Positions 20,161 through 32,085 of a stretch of DNA of 64,000 nucleotides are shown in pieces. The stretch is from NCBI RefSeq assembly GCF_040712315.1, contig NC_134015.1, forward strand, positions 54,785,464-54,849,463, written 5' to 3'. The notes under the pieces were generated by a model. It was not told where the DNA came from, did not search any database, and saw nothing but the letters and a program-made list of their open reading frames with translations. Origin of the DNA: Castanea sativa. Lineage: Eukaryota > Streptophyta > Magnoliopsida > Fagales > Fagaceae. Every line of letters begins with the position of its first letter. The first letter of the stretch is position 1. A program made the translations under genes and the position numbers.

Positions 20161-21271
20161 ATGGCCTCCTGCTCGTCTAGCGACAGTGTGGTCAGGGCCA
20201 TAGACGAGTATCACGACGACTCTAGTTATGACACCTCTAGTAACGTCAGTAGTAGTAGTGGTCACACAACTGAGGAATATACATCTGGTGCTCCTGGAAT
20301 CCCTGTAGAAACTCTTCAAGAGAGTATTAGGACGAGGACAGCCTCTGGGGTTGACACCTCGACGAGCTCCCCGCCGTCCTCCCCTTTAGAAGAACAGGAA
20401 ACCGTATATAGTTGTGCTCTAGAGGTTCCTTCGAGGACGGACGAGAGAAGGTTAGATTCCCTTAGGACTTGGTTTCATATTCCTGATGATCTAAACCCTA
20501 GGCTAGCTGTCCGAGGTGAGTGGTGTTGCCAGCCTCGTTTTGGAATAGGTGTTTATGAAGCCTATTTGTTAGGGGGGCTTAGACTTCCTTTAAATGCCTT
20601 TGCTAGGGAATTACTAACTAGGCTGGGCTTGGGAGTGTGTCAGCTTAACCCCAACGCATGGAGACTAGTTGTCTCCATGCAAGTCTTATGGATGGAGGTG
20701 TTTGACGGGGACCGTCCTATTACCGTGGACGAGTTCTTGTACTGCTATAAACCCTCCGAGATAAATCAATCTCGAGGCTTCCATCGCTCACGCCTGTGGG
20801 CAATGACTGTAGACTGATTAAGTCTTTGCCCTCGTCTGACAGAAACTGGAAGACGGAGTTTTTCTTCGTCTCTGGTTTCTGGGCGGGGCATCCGTTGAGA
20901 TTGGTAGAGACTCATTATCTCCTTATACTGGAGACATAGGGAACCTTCGTCCAGAAGGTATGTCACGTTCTTCTTTTTTGTTTCTTTTATATTATACTTT
21001 CTGTTTGGACGATGGTCTGACCTTAATTTCTTTCTTCCCTTTCCAGCCATTGGACGACCCTCTTTGAGCAAGTTCCATCGTAACCGCGTCCACAGGGCCC
21101 GTCTACATCCTGAACGAGACTTCCACTCGTTAGTGACCCTTAAGCGTCTACACAAGTGGGGACTCGGCCCTGAACCCTCCGTCGAAGCTTTAGCACACGA
21201 GTTAACTACCCGTAGACGTGAGTGCTCCTCTTAAGATATGCACTTTTCATTTTTGTTTATGATTACTTGTA

Positions 21272-21310
<39 letters not shown>

Positions 21311-22355
21311 TTTTTTTTTTTATTTAGGAATGGCAACCATGAAGGGAAACAAGGGGAAGGAAGTTGTCGACGAGGTAGCTAGACTTGAGCCTCGTCCTGC
21401 CTCTGGAGAAAAAAGGAAAAGCCTGTCCAAGCATGTGGACTTGGCTAGCTTGCCAAGTCGTCGGGGCAAGAAAGCTAAGTCCGGGCCGTCCAGGACTGAA
21501 ACCGTTAGGACTGAACTTCCTCCTCAGCCACCCGTCCTGGTCGTTGACGTAGATTCGTCCACGCCTCTCGTTGCCACTCCGTCCAAGTCTCCTCGCTCTC
21601 GACTCGTCCCGACCTCCTCGAAGGACTTCTACTAATTTATTGGAGAACGAGGACCTGGCTTGGGAACGATTCCAAGAGGCTGTGAAGGGCGAGGACGTAG
21701 CTGCGTGCTACGACATGTCCTTGAAAGAGTTCGAACACTCTGGCGTCCACGATCTCTTCAAGGTAACCATCTTTGCCTCGTCCTGATTTGTCCATGTTTT
21801 CCCAATATTACTTCTATCATCTAAACTTCCTATTCTTCTATGTAGGCAATGTCCAAGTTCATAGCCGAGTCCAGCAGCCACGTAGATGGACAGACGCAGG
21901 GTTCTCCCGGAGAAAAGAATAGAAGAGGTCAAAAACGACCGCAGACGTGCGCAGGTGGCGAACAAGGCCAAGGACGAGGCCGAGGAGTTCAAGACTTTGG
22001 TGGGGGAGCTGAAATCCGACACCGCCAGAAAGACGAGCGTTTTGAACTTCTTCAAAAGGAGAACGACGAGCTGAATCTACTTTTGAAGAAGGCTAAAGAC
22101 GAGGCAGTGGAAGAATTCAAAGCGTCCAAAGAGTTCACTGACCTGATGGATACAAACTACGCAGCAGGGTTTGAGGACTTTAGAATGGATGCTATGGACA
22201 ACTTTCCTGAAGTTGACTTTAGCACCATTAAACTCAACCTTGCTGCTGCTACAAGTTCCCTCGTCCACACAGGCTCAGACAATGTCAACATCGAGGACGA
22301 CGCTTCCACCAAACCGGCTCAGGACGACCCCAACGTTGATGCTCCTTCCTCTTGA
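20161..22355 (+). pseudogene. Antisense extra gene of the Tat-like element, putative gypsy-type transposon domain
   Basis: Exons at about 20161-20957, 21047-21217, 21328-21762 and 21846-22355 have GT/AG borders. The first part is Ser/Asp-rich, then a conserved block (EWCCQPRFGIGVYEAYLLGG, LRLPLNAFARELLTRLGLG, LNPNAWRLVVSMQVLW) matches the 'putative gypsy type transposon' domain family. A WKTEFFFVSGFW block follows. The C-terminal half is a charged coiled coil (EEVKNDRRRAQVANKAKDEA, LLQKENDELNLLLKKAKDEA). It runs opposite to gag-pol. Frameshifts near 20795, 21630 and 21900-22030 and an in-frame TAG (about 20938) break it. Function unknown. Confidence 0.8.
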
Positions 22356-22797
22356 AGAAGTTGTTATTGTTGTTTAGCTTTCTTCTTTTCTCTTTCTCTT
22401 TTTTATTTAAAATGTATTTGAGAATTTGAAATGTTATTTAAGTACAATTCCCTCGTCTAGAGTGTTCTAGACGAGCTTATGAACAACGTATTTTACTGTT
22501 TATTTTATAAGGGTTTTTGGACGGTGGTCGTCTACCCTTTTCAAGTTAAAGAATATCTTCTTTGTTTGTTTATCATTTATGTCATTGTCCTTTAAACTAT
22601 ACTCTAAGTGTTGAATGACCGTCTACAATTTTTTTATGGACGACCCACTTAGGACTAATGATGACTGCATTACTTTAGCCTGTCCTTTAGGCAATTATTA
22701 TTCGCCTTCTCGAAAGCAGTTTATAATGTTTATGCTTTCTCGTCTTGACGAGTGCTCGTCTATGAAATGTTATATCTTAAGGCTTACTTTTCTTCCT

Positions 22798-23115
22798 TAG
22801 ACGAGTGGGCCTTGGCCTTCCTTTTGCTTTATTCTTTTTTGAAGGAAAGCTCTGGACGAGCAGTCCTTGGCTTCTTTCTCTTGCTTTATCCTTTTTTTTT
22901 TTTTTTTTTTAAGGAAAGCTTTGGACGAGAAGTCCTTGGTTTCTTTCTCTTGCCTTTTTTTTTGAAGGAAAGCTTTGGACGAGCAGTCCTTGGCTTCTTT
23001 CCCTTGCTTTATCCCTTTTTTTTTAAAGGAAAGCTTTGGACGAGAAGGCCTTAGCATTTTTCTTGCTTTATCCCTTTTTTTTTTTTAAAAAGAAAGTCTT
23101 AGACGAGTTTGCCTT
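22798..23115. repeat. Tandem repeats with purine tracts in the 3' spacer of the Tat-like element
   Basis: Six units of about 52-69 bp each contain TTTGGACGAGAAG or TTTGGACGAGCAG, CCTTGGCTTCTTT and a T-run of 9-20 bases. On the coding strand of the element they appear as long A-rich purine tracts. Hypervariable tandem repeats in this spacer are known for Tat elements. Confidence 0.8.
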
Positions 23116-23459
23116 CGTCCTGAGATTTTATTTGTCTAAGGCTTTTGCCTCGTCCGTGGATATTATCAAGGAAACTGGAATTCAAGTACATAAGAAATCC
23201 AAACCATATTATTACATGAACATTGTTCACAAACTTGGCACACGCTTACAAGCTAGTGCCTTATTAAGATATCAAGTACATAGCATCGTCTTTCATAAGC
23301 TAGTCTGTAAGTAGTGCAAAAGTTTAAGAACTAGTGCACTTTTATTCATAACACACCATAATAGTAGTAAAAGCACAAGTAAACATAAGCAAACACGCAA
23401 ATCACAACTGTAATTTTGCCACTGACTTCCCTTGTCCCCGCTCATCACTGATAGTACCT

Positions 23460-26400
23460 TCGCAGACGTTCCACGTTCCAAGGATGCTCTAACTTCCGCC
23501 CGTCTAGGGCTTCCAGGTAGTAGGACCCTTGCCTTTTGCAGTTGATCACCCTGTAGGGTCCTTCCCACCGGGTCCCGCTTTTCCATGAGCTGGGTTCCTG
23601 GTCGCCAAGGAGATCCTTTTAAGGACAAGGTCCCCCACACCGAACCGTTTGGGTTTCACCATGGCGTCATGCTGTCTGGCCATGAGATTTTTGTACCTTG
23701 CTGTCCGTTGTTCCGCATCCATTCTTACCTCATCGATAAGATCGAGGTCGAGGCGAAGTTGTTCCCCGTTGTCTTTCTCCCCGGTACTCCATCACTCGGT
23801 GACTCCGCCATGCGGACCTCCGCCGGTATGACAGCTTCACTCCCATAGGCTAGTTTGAACGGGTCTCTCCCGTTGGAGTTCGTGCGGTCGTCCCATAGGC
23901 CCAAAGAACACCCCGGTAGCTCGTCCGGCCATATCCTTTTGCCCCCTCAAGCCGAGTCTTGATGATTTTCAACAGGGATCGGTTTGCTACTTCGCTTGCC
24001 CATTTGCTTGTGGATGGGAGGGTGAAGAGTAGTGATTTTTAATCCCAAAATGATTGCGTGTCCCCGAAGGGTGCGTTGTCAAATTGACGCCCGTTGTCAA
24101 ATACTAATACCCCGGGTACTCCGAACCCGCATAGGATGTTCTTCCCATACGAAATTTTTCACGTTCGCCGAGTGATTGCCGCAAGAGGCTCGGCTTCTAC
24201 CCACTTGGTAAAGTAATCTATTCCAACCACCGTAAATTTCATCTCGTCGGATTCCTACGGAAAGGACTGTGATATCCAGCCCCACCGTGCAAAGGGCCAC
24301 GGGGCCGTCATCGGGGTCCGGCACCGACTCGTCTAGGTACGTTGCTATAACGCCGGCATTGGTCACATACCTTGACATAGGCTTTAGCGTCCGCCCGCAT
24401 TGTTGGCCAATAGTAGCCGGCACGGATGACCTTATGGACAAGGGACCTTGTCCCCGAATGATTTCCACACGATCCTTCATGAACTTCCCTTAGAACATAG
24501 TTTGACTCATCAGAGCCAAGCATCTTAAGTAGGGTTGGGGAAAAGCCTCGCTTGTACAACACTTCATTAATGAGGACATACTTGGCCGACCCGACCCTCA
24601 ACTTTCTCGCCTCATCCTTGTCCTCCGGAAGCCTCCCCTCCTTAAGGTAAATTATTACTCCGACTCATCCAATTCTCTCCTCCTCCTATCCGTCGTATGT
24701 CAAGGATGTCTATACTCGGCATACCGGATGTCGTCGAACTCGTCTATGACCCCGTCGAGGCGGCTTTCGCCAAGGCGTCTCGCTTCGCATTCTCCTCCCC
24801 GGGAAGTTGAATAAAACTTATGGCTGAAAATTTTCGGGCAAGGCGTTTCACTTTGTTAAGGTACTTATTCATTCCATCCTCCTTGACATCACACATCCCA
24901 TTTACTTGGTTGATGACCAGTCGAGAGTCTCCTTTGATTGTTAACGACTCCACCCCTAAGGACTTGGCCAATTCCAACCCCTCGAGTGCAGCCTCATACT
25001 CACCTCGTTGTTGGTAGTTGGATACCGCACGGCCGCATACTCCGGCCTTGTCACCCTCGTGGACTTCGCACAATTCCAATCCCTCCCCGCATACATTGTG
25101 GACGATCCGTCTACATTTACCACCCACATTTCATTTCCTTCGTCCTTGTTCAAAGTCGTCCCGACCGGGGGGTAAATTCTGCAATGAAATCTACCAACGC
25201 TTGCGCTTTTATTGTGCTCCTCGGAGGTACCCGACATCGAACTCGCCGAGCTCAATGGCCCACCGTACCAGCCCGTCCACAGCCTTCCAACCTCGCTCAT
25301 CGCCTTTTTTATGGGGTGGTCCGTCCGGGACGTTGATGACGTGTGCTCGAAAATAATGTCTCGCTTCCTGGAAGCCGTGACTAATGCAAAGGCTAGTTTC
25401 TCCATCATCGGGTATCGTCCTTCTGCCCCTCTCATCGCGTGGCTTGTGTAATAGACCGGCCTTTGGACTCTCCCCTCTTCTTTGACCAACGCTGAGCTTA
25501 CTGCGTGTGGGGACACTGCCAAGTACAAGTACAATTCTTCCCTGTGTACGACGGACTCAACAACGGGGCCGTCATCGATACGCCTTCGGTCTTGGAAGGC
25601 CTTTTCGACACTCGTCCGTCCATTCAAAAGCCTTCCTAAGGACTTTAAAGAAAGGTAAACATTTGTCGCAGCTTTCGATACAAACCCGTTGAGGGCGGCG
25701 ACTCGTCCGCAAGAGACCGGACTTCTTTGATATTTCTAAGTGGCTCCATGTTCAAGCATCGCCCGGATTTTATCCCCCGATTCGCCTCAATTCCCCGTGC
25801 GACACCATAAACCCCAAGAACTTACCCGACGAAACTCCGAAAGCACACTTGCTCGGATTTAACTTCATGTGGTACCGTTGTAACGTATCAAAAGTCTCTC
25901 AAGGGTCGTCAAGATGTTTATCCTCGTCCCGGCTCTTCACCAACATGTCGTCCACATAAACCTCCACATTTCTCCCGATTTGAGGACGAAACATATGGTT
26001 AACCAGCCTTTGGTAGGTCGCCCCCGCGTTCTTCAAACCGAAAGGCATAACCTTGTAGCAATACAACCCTTGGCTTGTGACGAATGAGGTTTTCTCCCGA
26101 TCCGCTTCATTCATCTTAATCCGTTGTACCCCGAGAAAGCGTCCATGAAGCTAAGTATCCCGTGACCCGCCGTCGAGTCCACTAACCGGTCAATGCGCGC
26201 AATGGGTAGCTATCCTCGGGGCAAGCTTTGTTGAGATCGGGAAGTCCACGCACATCCGCCACTTGCCATTGGCTTTTCCGACCATGACTACGTTCGCCAA
26301 ATCCGTCCGGGTAATGAACTTCTCGGATAAACTTCGCGGCGACCAACTTCTGCACCTCTTCCTTAACGGCATTATCTCGCTCGGGAGCAAAAACTCTTCT

Positions 26401-27060
26401 CTTCTGACGCACTGGTTTCGAATAGGGACACACGTTCAGGCTGTGGGTAATGACGTTTGGATCAATGCCAGGCATGTCCTCATGACTCCATGCGAAGACA
26501 TCAAGGTTTTTCTTCAGAAACCGGATCAAAGCGTGCTTTGCCCCCTCTTCCATGCTCGCCCCAACTCTGGTAGACTTCTCGGGCTGGTCATCGTCCAAAG
26601 GGACGTCCTCTAATGCTTCAGTGGGCTCAACCACGACCCTTTTTCCATCTATACTCATCGTCTGCATATGCTCGTCCATGGCCAGCATGGCTAAGTAGCA
26701 TTCTCTGGCAGCCAACTGGTCTCCTTGTACCTGGCCTACTCCGTGCTCGGTCGGGAATTTAATGGACAGGTGGTAGGTAGAGGTTACCGCTTTCAACTGT
26801 TCAAAGTTGGCCTTCCAATAATTGCATTGTATGACGATGCACAATCAACAACAAGGAAATTCACCTCTTTGGTTATCTGCTGCGGATACGTCCCGACGAC
26901 CACTGGCAACCCGATGGTGCCCACAGTTGCACCTTCATTCCTCCAAATCCCACCAACGGCGAGTTCACCGGTTGAAGCCGATCTCGTCCTAGCTTCATTT
27001 GTTGGAACGCGGGTAGTAGAGAATGTCCGCGAGCCGCCATTGTCTATCAATACCCTCCCC
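23460..27060 (-). pseudogene. pol region of the Tat-like element (protease, RT, two RNase H, integrase; frameshifted)
   Basis: In order on the minus strand: a protease-like segment ending SSYNAIIGRPTLNS (27050-26793); a reverse transcriptase with [19 protein letters not shown] and YVDDM (about 25958); RNase H pieces with YYTSHAMRGAEGRYPMMEKL; a second RNase H with VNVDGSS and YEAALEGLELAKSLG (25127-24744); and an integrase zinc finger (HEGSCGNHSG...CDQC, 24601-24308). The integrase core keeps VLVFDNGRQFDN. A missing base in the conserved QANGQ-E region (about 24010) removes the catalytic Glu from frame. Motifs are otherwise well conserved, so the frame breaks look recent or technical. Confidence 0.88.
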
Positions 27061-27249
27061 GGTCGTGTAGTCGAGAGATGAGTAGGGTGATGACTATCGC
27101 GTCATCGTGTGGATGGTGGATTCGTCCCGCCTCGTCCGTGAAAGTAACCGCCCGTTGGTCTACCTCCCTCGTCCTAGGAGGTCGTCCAGATCGTTGGATG
27201 TTCTCCGCACCACCCTCGTGCATGTCTTCCTTGATTTGACGACCGCGCC

Positions 27250-28262
27250 GTCGTGCTTCCTCCTATAATTACCCTTATTTCTCCTAGTGGGGGGCGTGAT
27301 GATTCTTCCACCTTGGCCTTCATTTTCTCATCTCTCTCGGTCCCGTCCAAGGAAGTTCCTCAATTTCCCCGTCTAATGAGATTTTCTATCTCGTTGCTTC
27401 AAGTCAAAGCACTCGTCCGTATCATGCCCGTGGTCCCTATGAAAACGGCGTATTTGCTCCTATTACGCTTGTCGGGGTCTCCCTTCATTTTGTCCGGCCA
27501 CTTCAAGGACTCGATCATCCTTGATCCGCATAAGAACCCGCTCTAACGGCATAGTCGTGGGCGTGTATTGTTGATTCCTTGCGGAGGAACCGGCTTTCTT
27601 ACCATCCTTATCTTTTCTCTCGTCCGCCCGAACTTTCTTCGACGAGGTCCCCGGGTCCCGGTAGCGATGGTGGCCCACCTCCGAGCGCTCTCCGCCCTTT
27701 TTCTTTTCTTGGCTATGATGGCGTCTTCGCATTCATAAAATTCGGGCCGAATGGACAAGCTCGGCCATAGTCCGGGTTCCTCGCTCGTAGAGCTTATGAA
27801 TAAACAAGTCGAATTGACCCCATTGTGGAAAGCGGCCGCAATAGCTTGTCATCCATCTCGTCCACCGTTAAGGCTTCTCTCGTTAAACCGGTGATAAAAG
27901 ATCGCAAACTCTCATTGTCCCCTTGCTCTATGGTCCGGTAGGCTGAGCAGGATCGCTCGTGACGCCCGTCCTCCAATGAAGTTGTTGACAAACAACTTAC
28001 TCGGCTTCTTCAAATGATCCCACCGAGTTTGGGGGAATTCGTCGAACCACACCCCGCGCCGGTCCTCGAGTGTGGTGGGAAAAGCTCGCACATGATCTCG
28101 TCCGGGACCCCCCGCAGGTGCATGGTCGTCTTGAAAGTTGCAATGTGATCGCAGGGTCGCGATTTCCATCGTACGAGTCTAGAGAAGGCATTTTGAACTT
28201 CGGGGGTAGAGGTCGTTGATGGAGGCCGTAAAAGGGAGTCCGTCTTCGTGGACCATATCATC
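27250..28262 (-). pseudogene. gag region of the Tat-like element (frameshifted)
   Basis: Recognisable Retrotrans_gag pieces lie in different frames: MPSLDSYDGNRDP, IATFKTTMHLRGVPDEIM, KLFVNNFIGG, EALTVDEMDDKLL and ECEDAIIAKKRKR. Neighbouring pieces are separated by single-base shifts, so no full gag can be translated as written. Gag would form the cytoplasmic particle of the retrotransposon. Confidence 0.8.
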
Positions 28263-28678
28263 TACCGGGTTTGCTCGCCTCATGTTTTCCCTCATTTCAT
28301 CCATGGCTTTTCTCATCCGGTCCATTTCTTTTTCCAAGTGCGGCACCCTTCTCGAAGCTGCACTTTGTTCGATCTTCGGACTCTACATTCTCCCCTCCTC
28401 CTTCCCCGACTCTGGGCCCTTCCCTCCATGTGTCCTTGACGCCGCCTCCCGAAATTGATCTCCTTATTCAATTCTCGGTTCGACGCGTCGCCATACCCGC
28501 CCATGCCATGGATTGTATGTGCCATAGAAGGCGGTTGCATTACGGTGTGCCGATCTCGCGATCACGGCGGGATTCACGGAAGCATCCCTACTCTCCTGGT
28601 GGCATGGGCTGGTAGCCCTTGATCTTGTTCGAACCATTCAACCTTTTGTCTAGGATAGAATAACAAGTTTACTCTATT

Positions 28679-28696
28679 TCCCACAGACGGCGCCAA
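28679..28696 (-). other. Primer binding site of the Tat-like element
   Basis: One base after the 5' LTR the minus strand reads TTGGCGCCGTCTGTGGGA. The TGGCGCCG start is the usual tRNA-complementary primer site of many plant gypsy elements. Confidence 0.8.
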
Positions 28697-28697
28697 C

Positions 28698-29347
28698 TGA
28701 TGATGCCAAGAAAATCAGTAGGTTGGATGCTTCAGACTTGAAAGGACTACTGGTTCTTTCTACGGCCTGAAAAAGAAAGAAAAGCGTATCAAAGGCGACC
28801 GGGGCTGCCGGCCAAAAATCCTCCGATGGTAAAGTTAGTTTTCCCTCTAAGTAATCTGAGTTCCAACTTTCTTTGAGTAAAAACTGAACATACATTTGCC
28901 TTGTCTGAATCAGTCTTTATATAGTGCCTTCATAGACGGTTATCGAAATGGGAACCTCTCCTGGATTCGAGGCTTAAACGTAACTGCCATAACCGTTCAG
29001 GAGTTACATTTCTATTTCACAACGGATACATGACCGTTATGCGTGGGATAAGGGATTGTCACATTTTATTCGGAGATTCTCCCAAGTATGGTACCCTCGT
29101 CCTGAATTTCCTTCGTCGAGTGCACCTGCTGATTCCAAGTGTAAAATCCTAGTCCATGGATCTTCACGTGGACGAGTCCTCTCAGGGTAGGCTGTGCGCA
29201 CCCCACGGACGAGGGATGTAGCTTCGCTATCACCCTCTGGACGTCCTTGTTCGTTACCCTCGTCCTGAGGATAACTTCTGGACGGCTGCCGAGGTGATGA
29301 CCGTCCATGGACGGGTTGGGTGGTTTGAGTGTTTTCATCCCACATCA
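28698..29347 (-). repeat. 5' LTR of the Tat-like element
   Basis: 650 bp, with TGATGTGGGATG at its start and GGCATCATCA at its end on the minus strand. I count five differences from the other LTR (for example the bases matching 19195, 19204 and 19361), about 99% identity. Confidence 0.93.
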
Positions 29348-29352
29348 CTATC

Positions 29353-30480
29353 CAACGTCACAATTCATAAAATTGATAGAATATATATTTTGACGAATGC
29401 CCTAAGGATATTTGTGTAAAAACTATTTTTAGAAATATTTTATAGGAAAATGATAAAACAATTAACTTTTCTGACAACTTTTTATATTTTTCATAAAAGT
29501 GATGTTAAAAACTTTTTTAATATAATTTATTAACAATTACTCTAAGAGCACCTGTTAGCATAACCCATATATGAAATCCAATATAATTTAGCTACTACGT
29601 GATATCAATTTTAGGTCCAAAATGCCGCTTTCAACACAACTTTAAGACTGAAAAACACAATAGCATAAAATTAGATAATACAGTATCTTTAAATAATTTT
29701 ATTACACAATTAGAAACAGAAACTTAAACACTTCCATATATCAAGTTTAGCTATTAATTGCATCAACCTTGAAGCTACTTCAATGACGAAACTAAGTTAG
29801 GGCTGAGGGGGGCCATGGCCCCTCCCCTCCTCCGTCAATATTTTTTTTTTAAAAAAAATACTTAGTATATATATGCATAGAAAATTGAAAATTTTCCCAA
29901 AATATATATTATTGGCCCCTGTCCTCTATCCAAATTTACAAATTGACTAACCATTTTACTTGTTGTCCCAAGAATAACGAGAAAAACCTTTGGACCTAAC
30001 CAAAAATACCCACAAAACATATCACATTTCGAATCTAAACAAACCCAATTGTCCCAAAAATAACAAGAATGACCTTTAAACAAACCAAAATTATCAACAA
30101 ATTAAGCAACAATCCAATCTAAACAAAAAAGACACAAAACAACCACAAATCTAAAATCACAAAACACAAATTGAGTTTTTCATTGAAACTCAATTTTCTA
30201 AAAATCGATTTTCAAAACAAGGGCATATCCCTAATTAGTTTCAGATAGGGGGTGTTTTGTAGAAAGGGGTAAAACCTCATTTTGGTCTTTTTTTTTTAAA
30301 TATTAAATATATGCTAGCTTAGATTTTCGTGGGAAATTTTTTTTTATACCTTGGCCCCCCTAGGTTTAAACCCTGGTTCTGTACCTGAGCTACTTCCATC
30401 GAATCTGAAACCATAGCATAGAAAAAAAAAAAAAAGTGAAACAAAAGTCATTAAATAAAGTAGATAAAGAAGAAGAGTCC
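29353..30480. repeat. Right arm of the segmental duplication shared with 57950-59770
   Basis: Bases 29605-29790 and 30388-30475 match 59460-59760, including AAGTTTAGCTATT, GAAGCTACTTC, AATCTGAAACCATAGCA and CATTAAATAAAGTAGATAAA. This copy carries the Tat-like element and a 606-bp insertion; the other copy carries a hAT-like element instead. Confidence 0.85.
29782..30387. mobile_element. Small DNA element, 606 bp, with 9-bp TSD
   Basis: It is flanked by AGCTACTTC at 29773-29781 and 30388-30396 and is absent from the duplicate at 59640. The ends carry complementary G/C runs (GGGGGGCCATGGCCCC at the left, TTGGCCCCCCTAGG at the right). A 9-bp duplication with GC-rich inverted ends suggests a non-autonomous MULE. 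It contains a near-palindrome, AAATTGAGTTTTTCATTGAA plus ACTCAATTT, at about 30167. Confidence 0.7.
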
Positions 30481-31550
30481 AAATCTTCTGTCTCAAAATC
30501 AGAGTAGTTATCAACCTCTGATTCTGGGTTTGTTATATACATTATGTGTTTGATAAAATGTATATAATTTGTGCCTTTTAATATTTATAAGTACTCAAAC
30601 AAACTAGAGGTTTAATGATTCTGAATTTGGCACCGTGGTACTGGAGCTCTTATATTCTAGGCTTCAATACATGACTTTTCATATAATAACAAAGCCTAAT
30701 ACCATCTAATACCAAATTGAATACCCAACTCCATGCTGCCAAAATGCAACTCCATAGAGAAACTGTTAGGATTAATTATAGTTTGTGTTTTACATGTTTG
30801 CTATAGCTTTTGAAATTTTAGGCTGTTCTTACTTTAAAATTGTAAATCTCTTTTTATCATGTTAGTTCAAATGAGAGTTTTATTATTATTGGTTAATGTA
30901 TACAGGAAACAATTGGGATTGCTAGATTTTGAGTATTATATGTTTGTAGAATTTCTACAGGAAACAATGTGTTGGGTCATTTAAGTATTTATGTTTTACG
31001 TGTTTGATGCTAGATTGGTGAAAGAATACATCAAACTTTTGTAGTACAGTGATTAAGGTCAATTAAGTGTGGCTATGCTGCTGAAATGCACAAGCTATGA
31101 GATGTAAGGTGACATTTTAGATTGTACGGTTGTTGTTCATTTTGACTTAACTGTCTTATCAAAGGCTAAAAGCATTCTTTATGGACTTTGATTCTAGCTG
31201 TGTTTTAGTTTAGTATATTGCCTCAAGAAACTGAGGTGCTTCATGGGAAAACTTTTGTTACAAACTTGATCTTTTTATTTTTGGTAATCAAATCTTATTT
31301 TCTTTCACAATTTATTGCAGATGGGTTAAGCCAATACTGGTTGTGTACTACCAGATTTATGACACTCCAATGTACAATGCAAGATGGTAAGCTGAATTTA
31401 CAAAAAAAAAAAAAATTCCTTTGGAGCCAACCTATACCAGCCTATCTTGTTCATTATCTGAACCAAGGGAAGCGACTTAATGACTAAAGCAACACATGTA
31501 TCAAAAAACCTGTTAAATTTTCATTCCACCCACTTCACTGCGCATCAAAT
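30481..31550. other. Unassigned intergenic DNA
   Basis: AT-rich DNA with no conserved coding sequence or clear repeat. Confidence 0.4.
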
Positions 31551-31554
31551 TGAG

Positions 31555-31690
31555 ATATAGGGCATGCTGGTGTGGGCATTATGGAATGCAAGGAACATGT
31601 TTAATTTTGAGGGGAAACAGCTTCATCCAAACTAGGTAATGGATATTGCTGATCTACTGCTACAAGATAAGACTACTTTTAAACATTATA
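31555..31690 (+). mobile_element. LINE-derived scrap
   Basis: The frame reads MLVWALWNARNMFNFEGKQL, the pattern found at the C-terminal end of plant L1-like reverse transcriptases (W-x-x-W-x-x-R-N-x-x-x-F). No other LINE domain is adjacent. Confidence 0.45.
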
Positions 31691-31707
31691 ACTACAAACC
31701 TCTTTTT

Positions 31708-32085
31708 TCAAACAAAGTTGGCGTTCTCTCTATGCAACAGCCTTCTTGTGAGCAAAGCCATTGCCCATTGGTCTCTCCATGCATCCAAAGAAGGGAGACA
31801 TTCAGACAAATCTGGAACAAACAGTACAGTGACCTCCTTATGGCTAAAAAGTCCATCCTTGCCAAGTTTGTCATAGTGTATCTGCAAACGCGAAGTAGAA
31901 TTAAAAATTGACTTTCCGAATCTGGTAAATACAGGCACGTAAGTGACGAAAAACAAAATCTCTAAATACAACCCAGAAACATCAAAAGAGTTCAAAAACA
32001 CGATATATTGCACTTTCTCATTTGCATCATAACCAAAGAAGAACGTTTTTTTCATTTTTGTAAATCCCAGCGCTTTGTCTTGCAT
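31708..32085 (-). CDS. Unidentified open frame, possible gene fragment
   Basis: 125 codons. The last 60 residues look protein-like: RLQIHYDKLGKDGLFSHKEV, TVLFVPDLSECLPSLDAWRD. The N-terminal part is less convincing. I do not recognise the family. No neighbouring exon was identified, so it may be a pseudogene fragment or a chance frame. Confidence 0.35.
   Translation of the reverse strand: MQDKALGFTKMKKTFFFGYDANEKVQYIVFLNSFDVSGLYLEILFFVTYVPVFTRFGKSIFNSTSRLQIHYDKLGKDGLFSHKEVTVLFVPDLSECLPSLDAWRDQWAMALLTRRLLHRENANFV

Larger units (their letters stand above)
19170..29347 (-). mobile_element. Ty3/gypsy LTR retrotransposon, Tat-like, 10.2 kb, complete ends
   Basis: Two 650-bp LTRs (19170-19819 and 28698-29347) start TG and end CA and are flanked by an exact CTATC duplication (19165-19169 and 29348-29352). 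On the minus strand the order is 5' LTR, primer binding site, gag, protease, reverse transcriptase, RNase H, a second RNase H-like domain and integrase. Then come a repeat-rich spacer, an extra gene on the opposite strand, and the 3' LTR. A second RNase H and an extra ORF between integrase and 3' LTR are known traits of the Tat lineage. The coding region has many single-base frameshifts. Confidence 0.92.
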
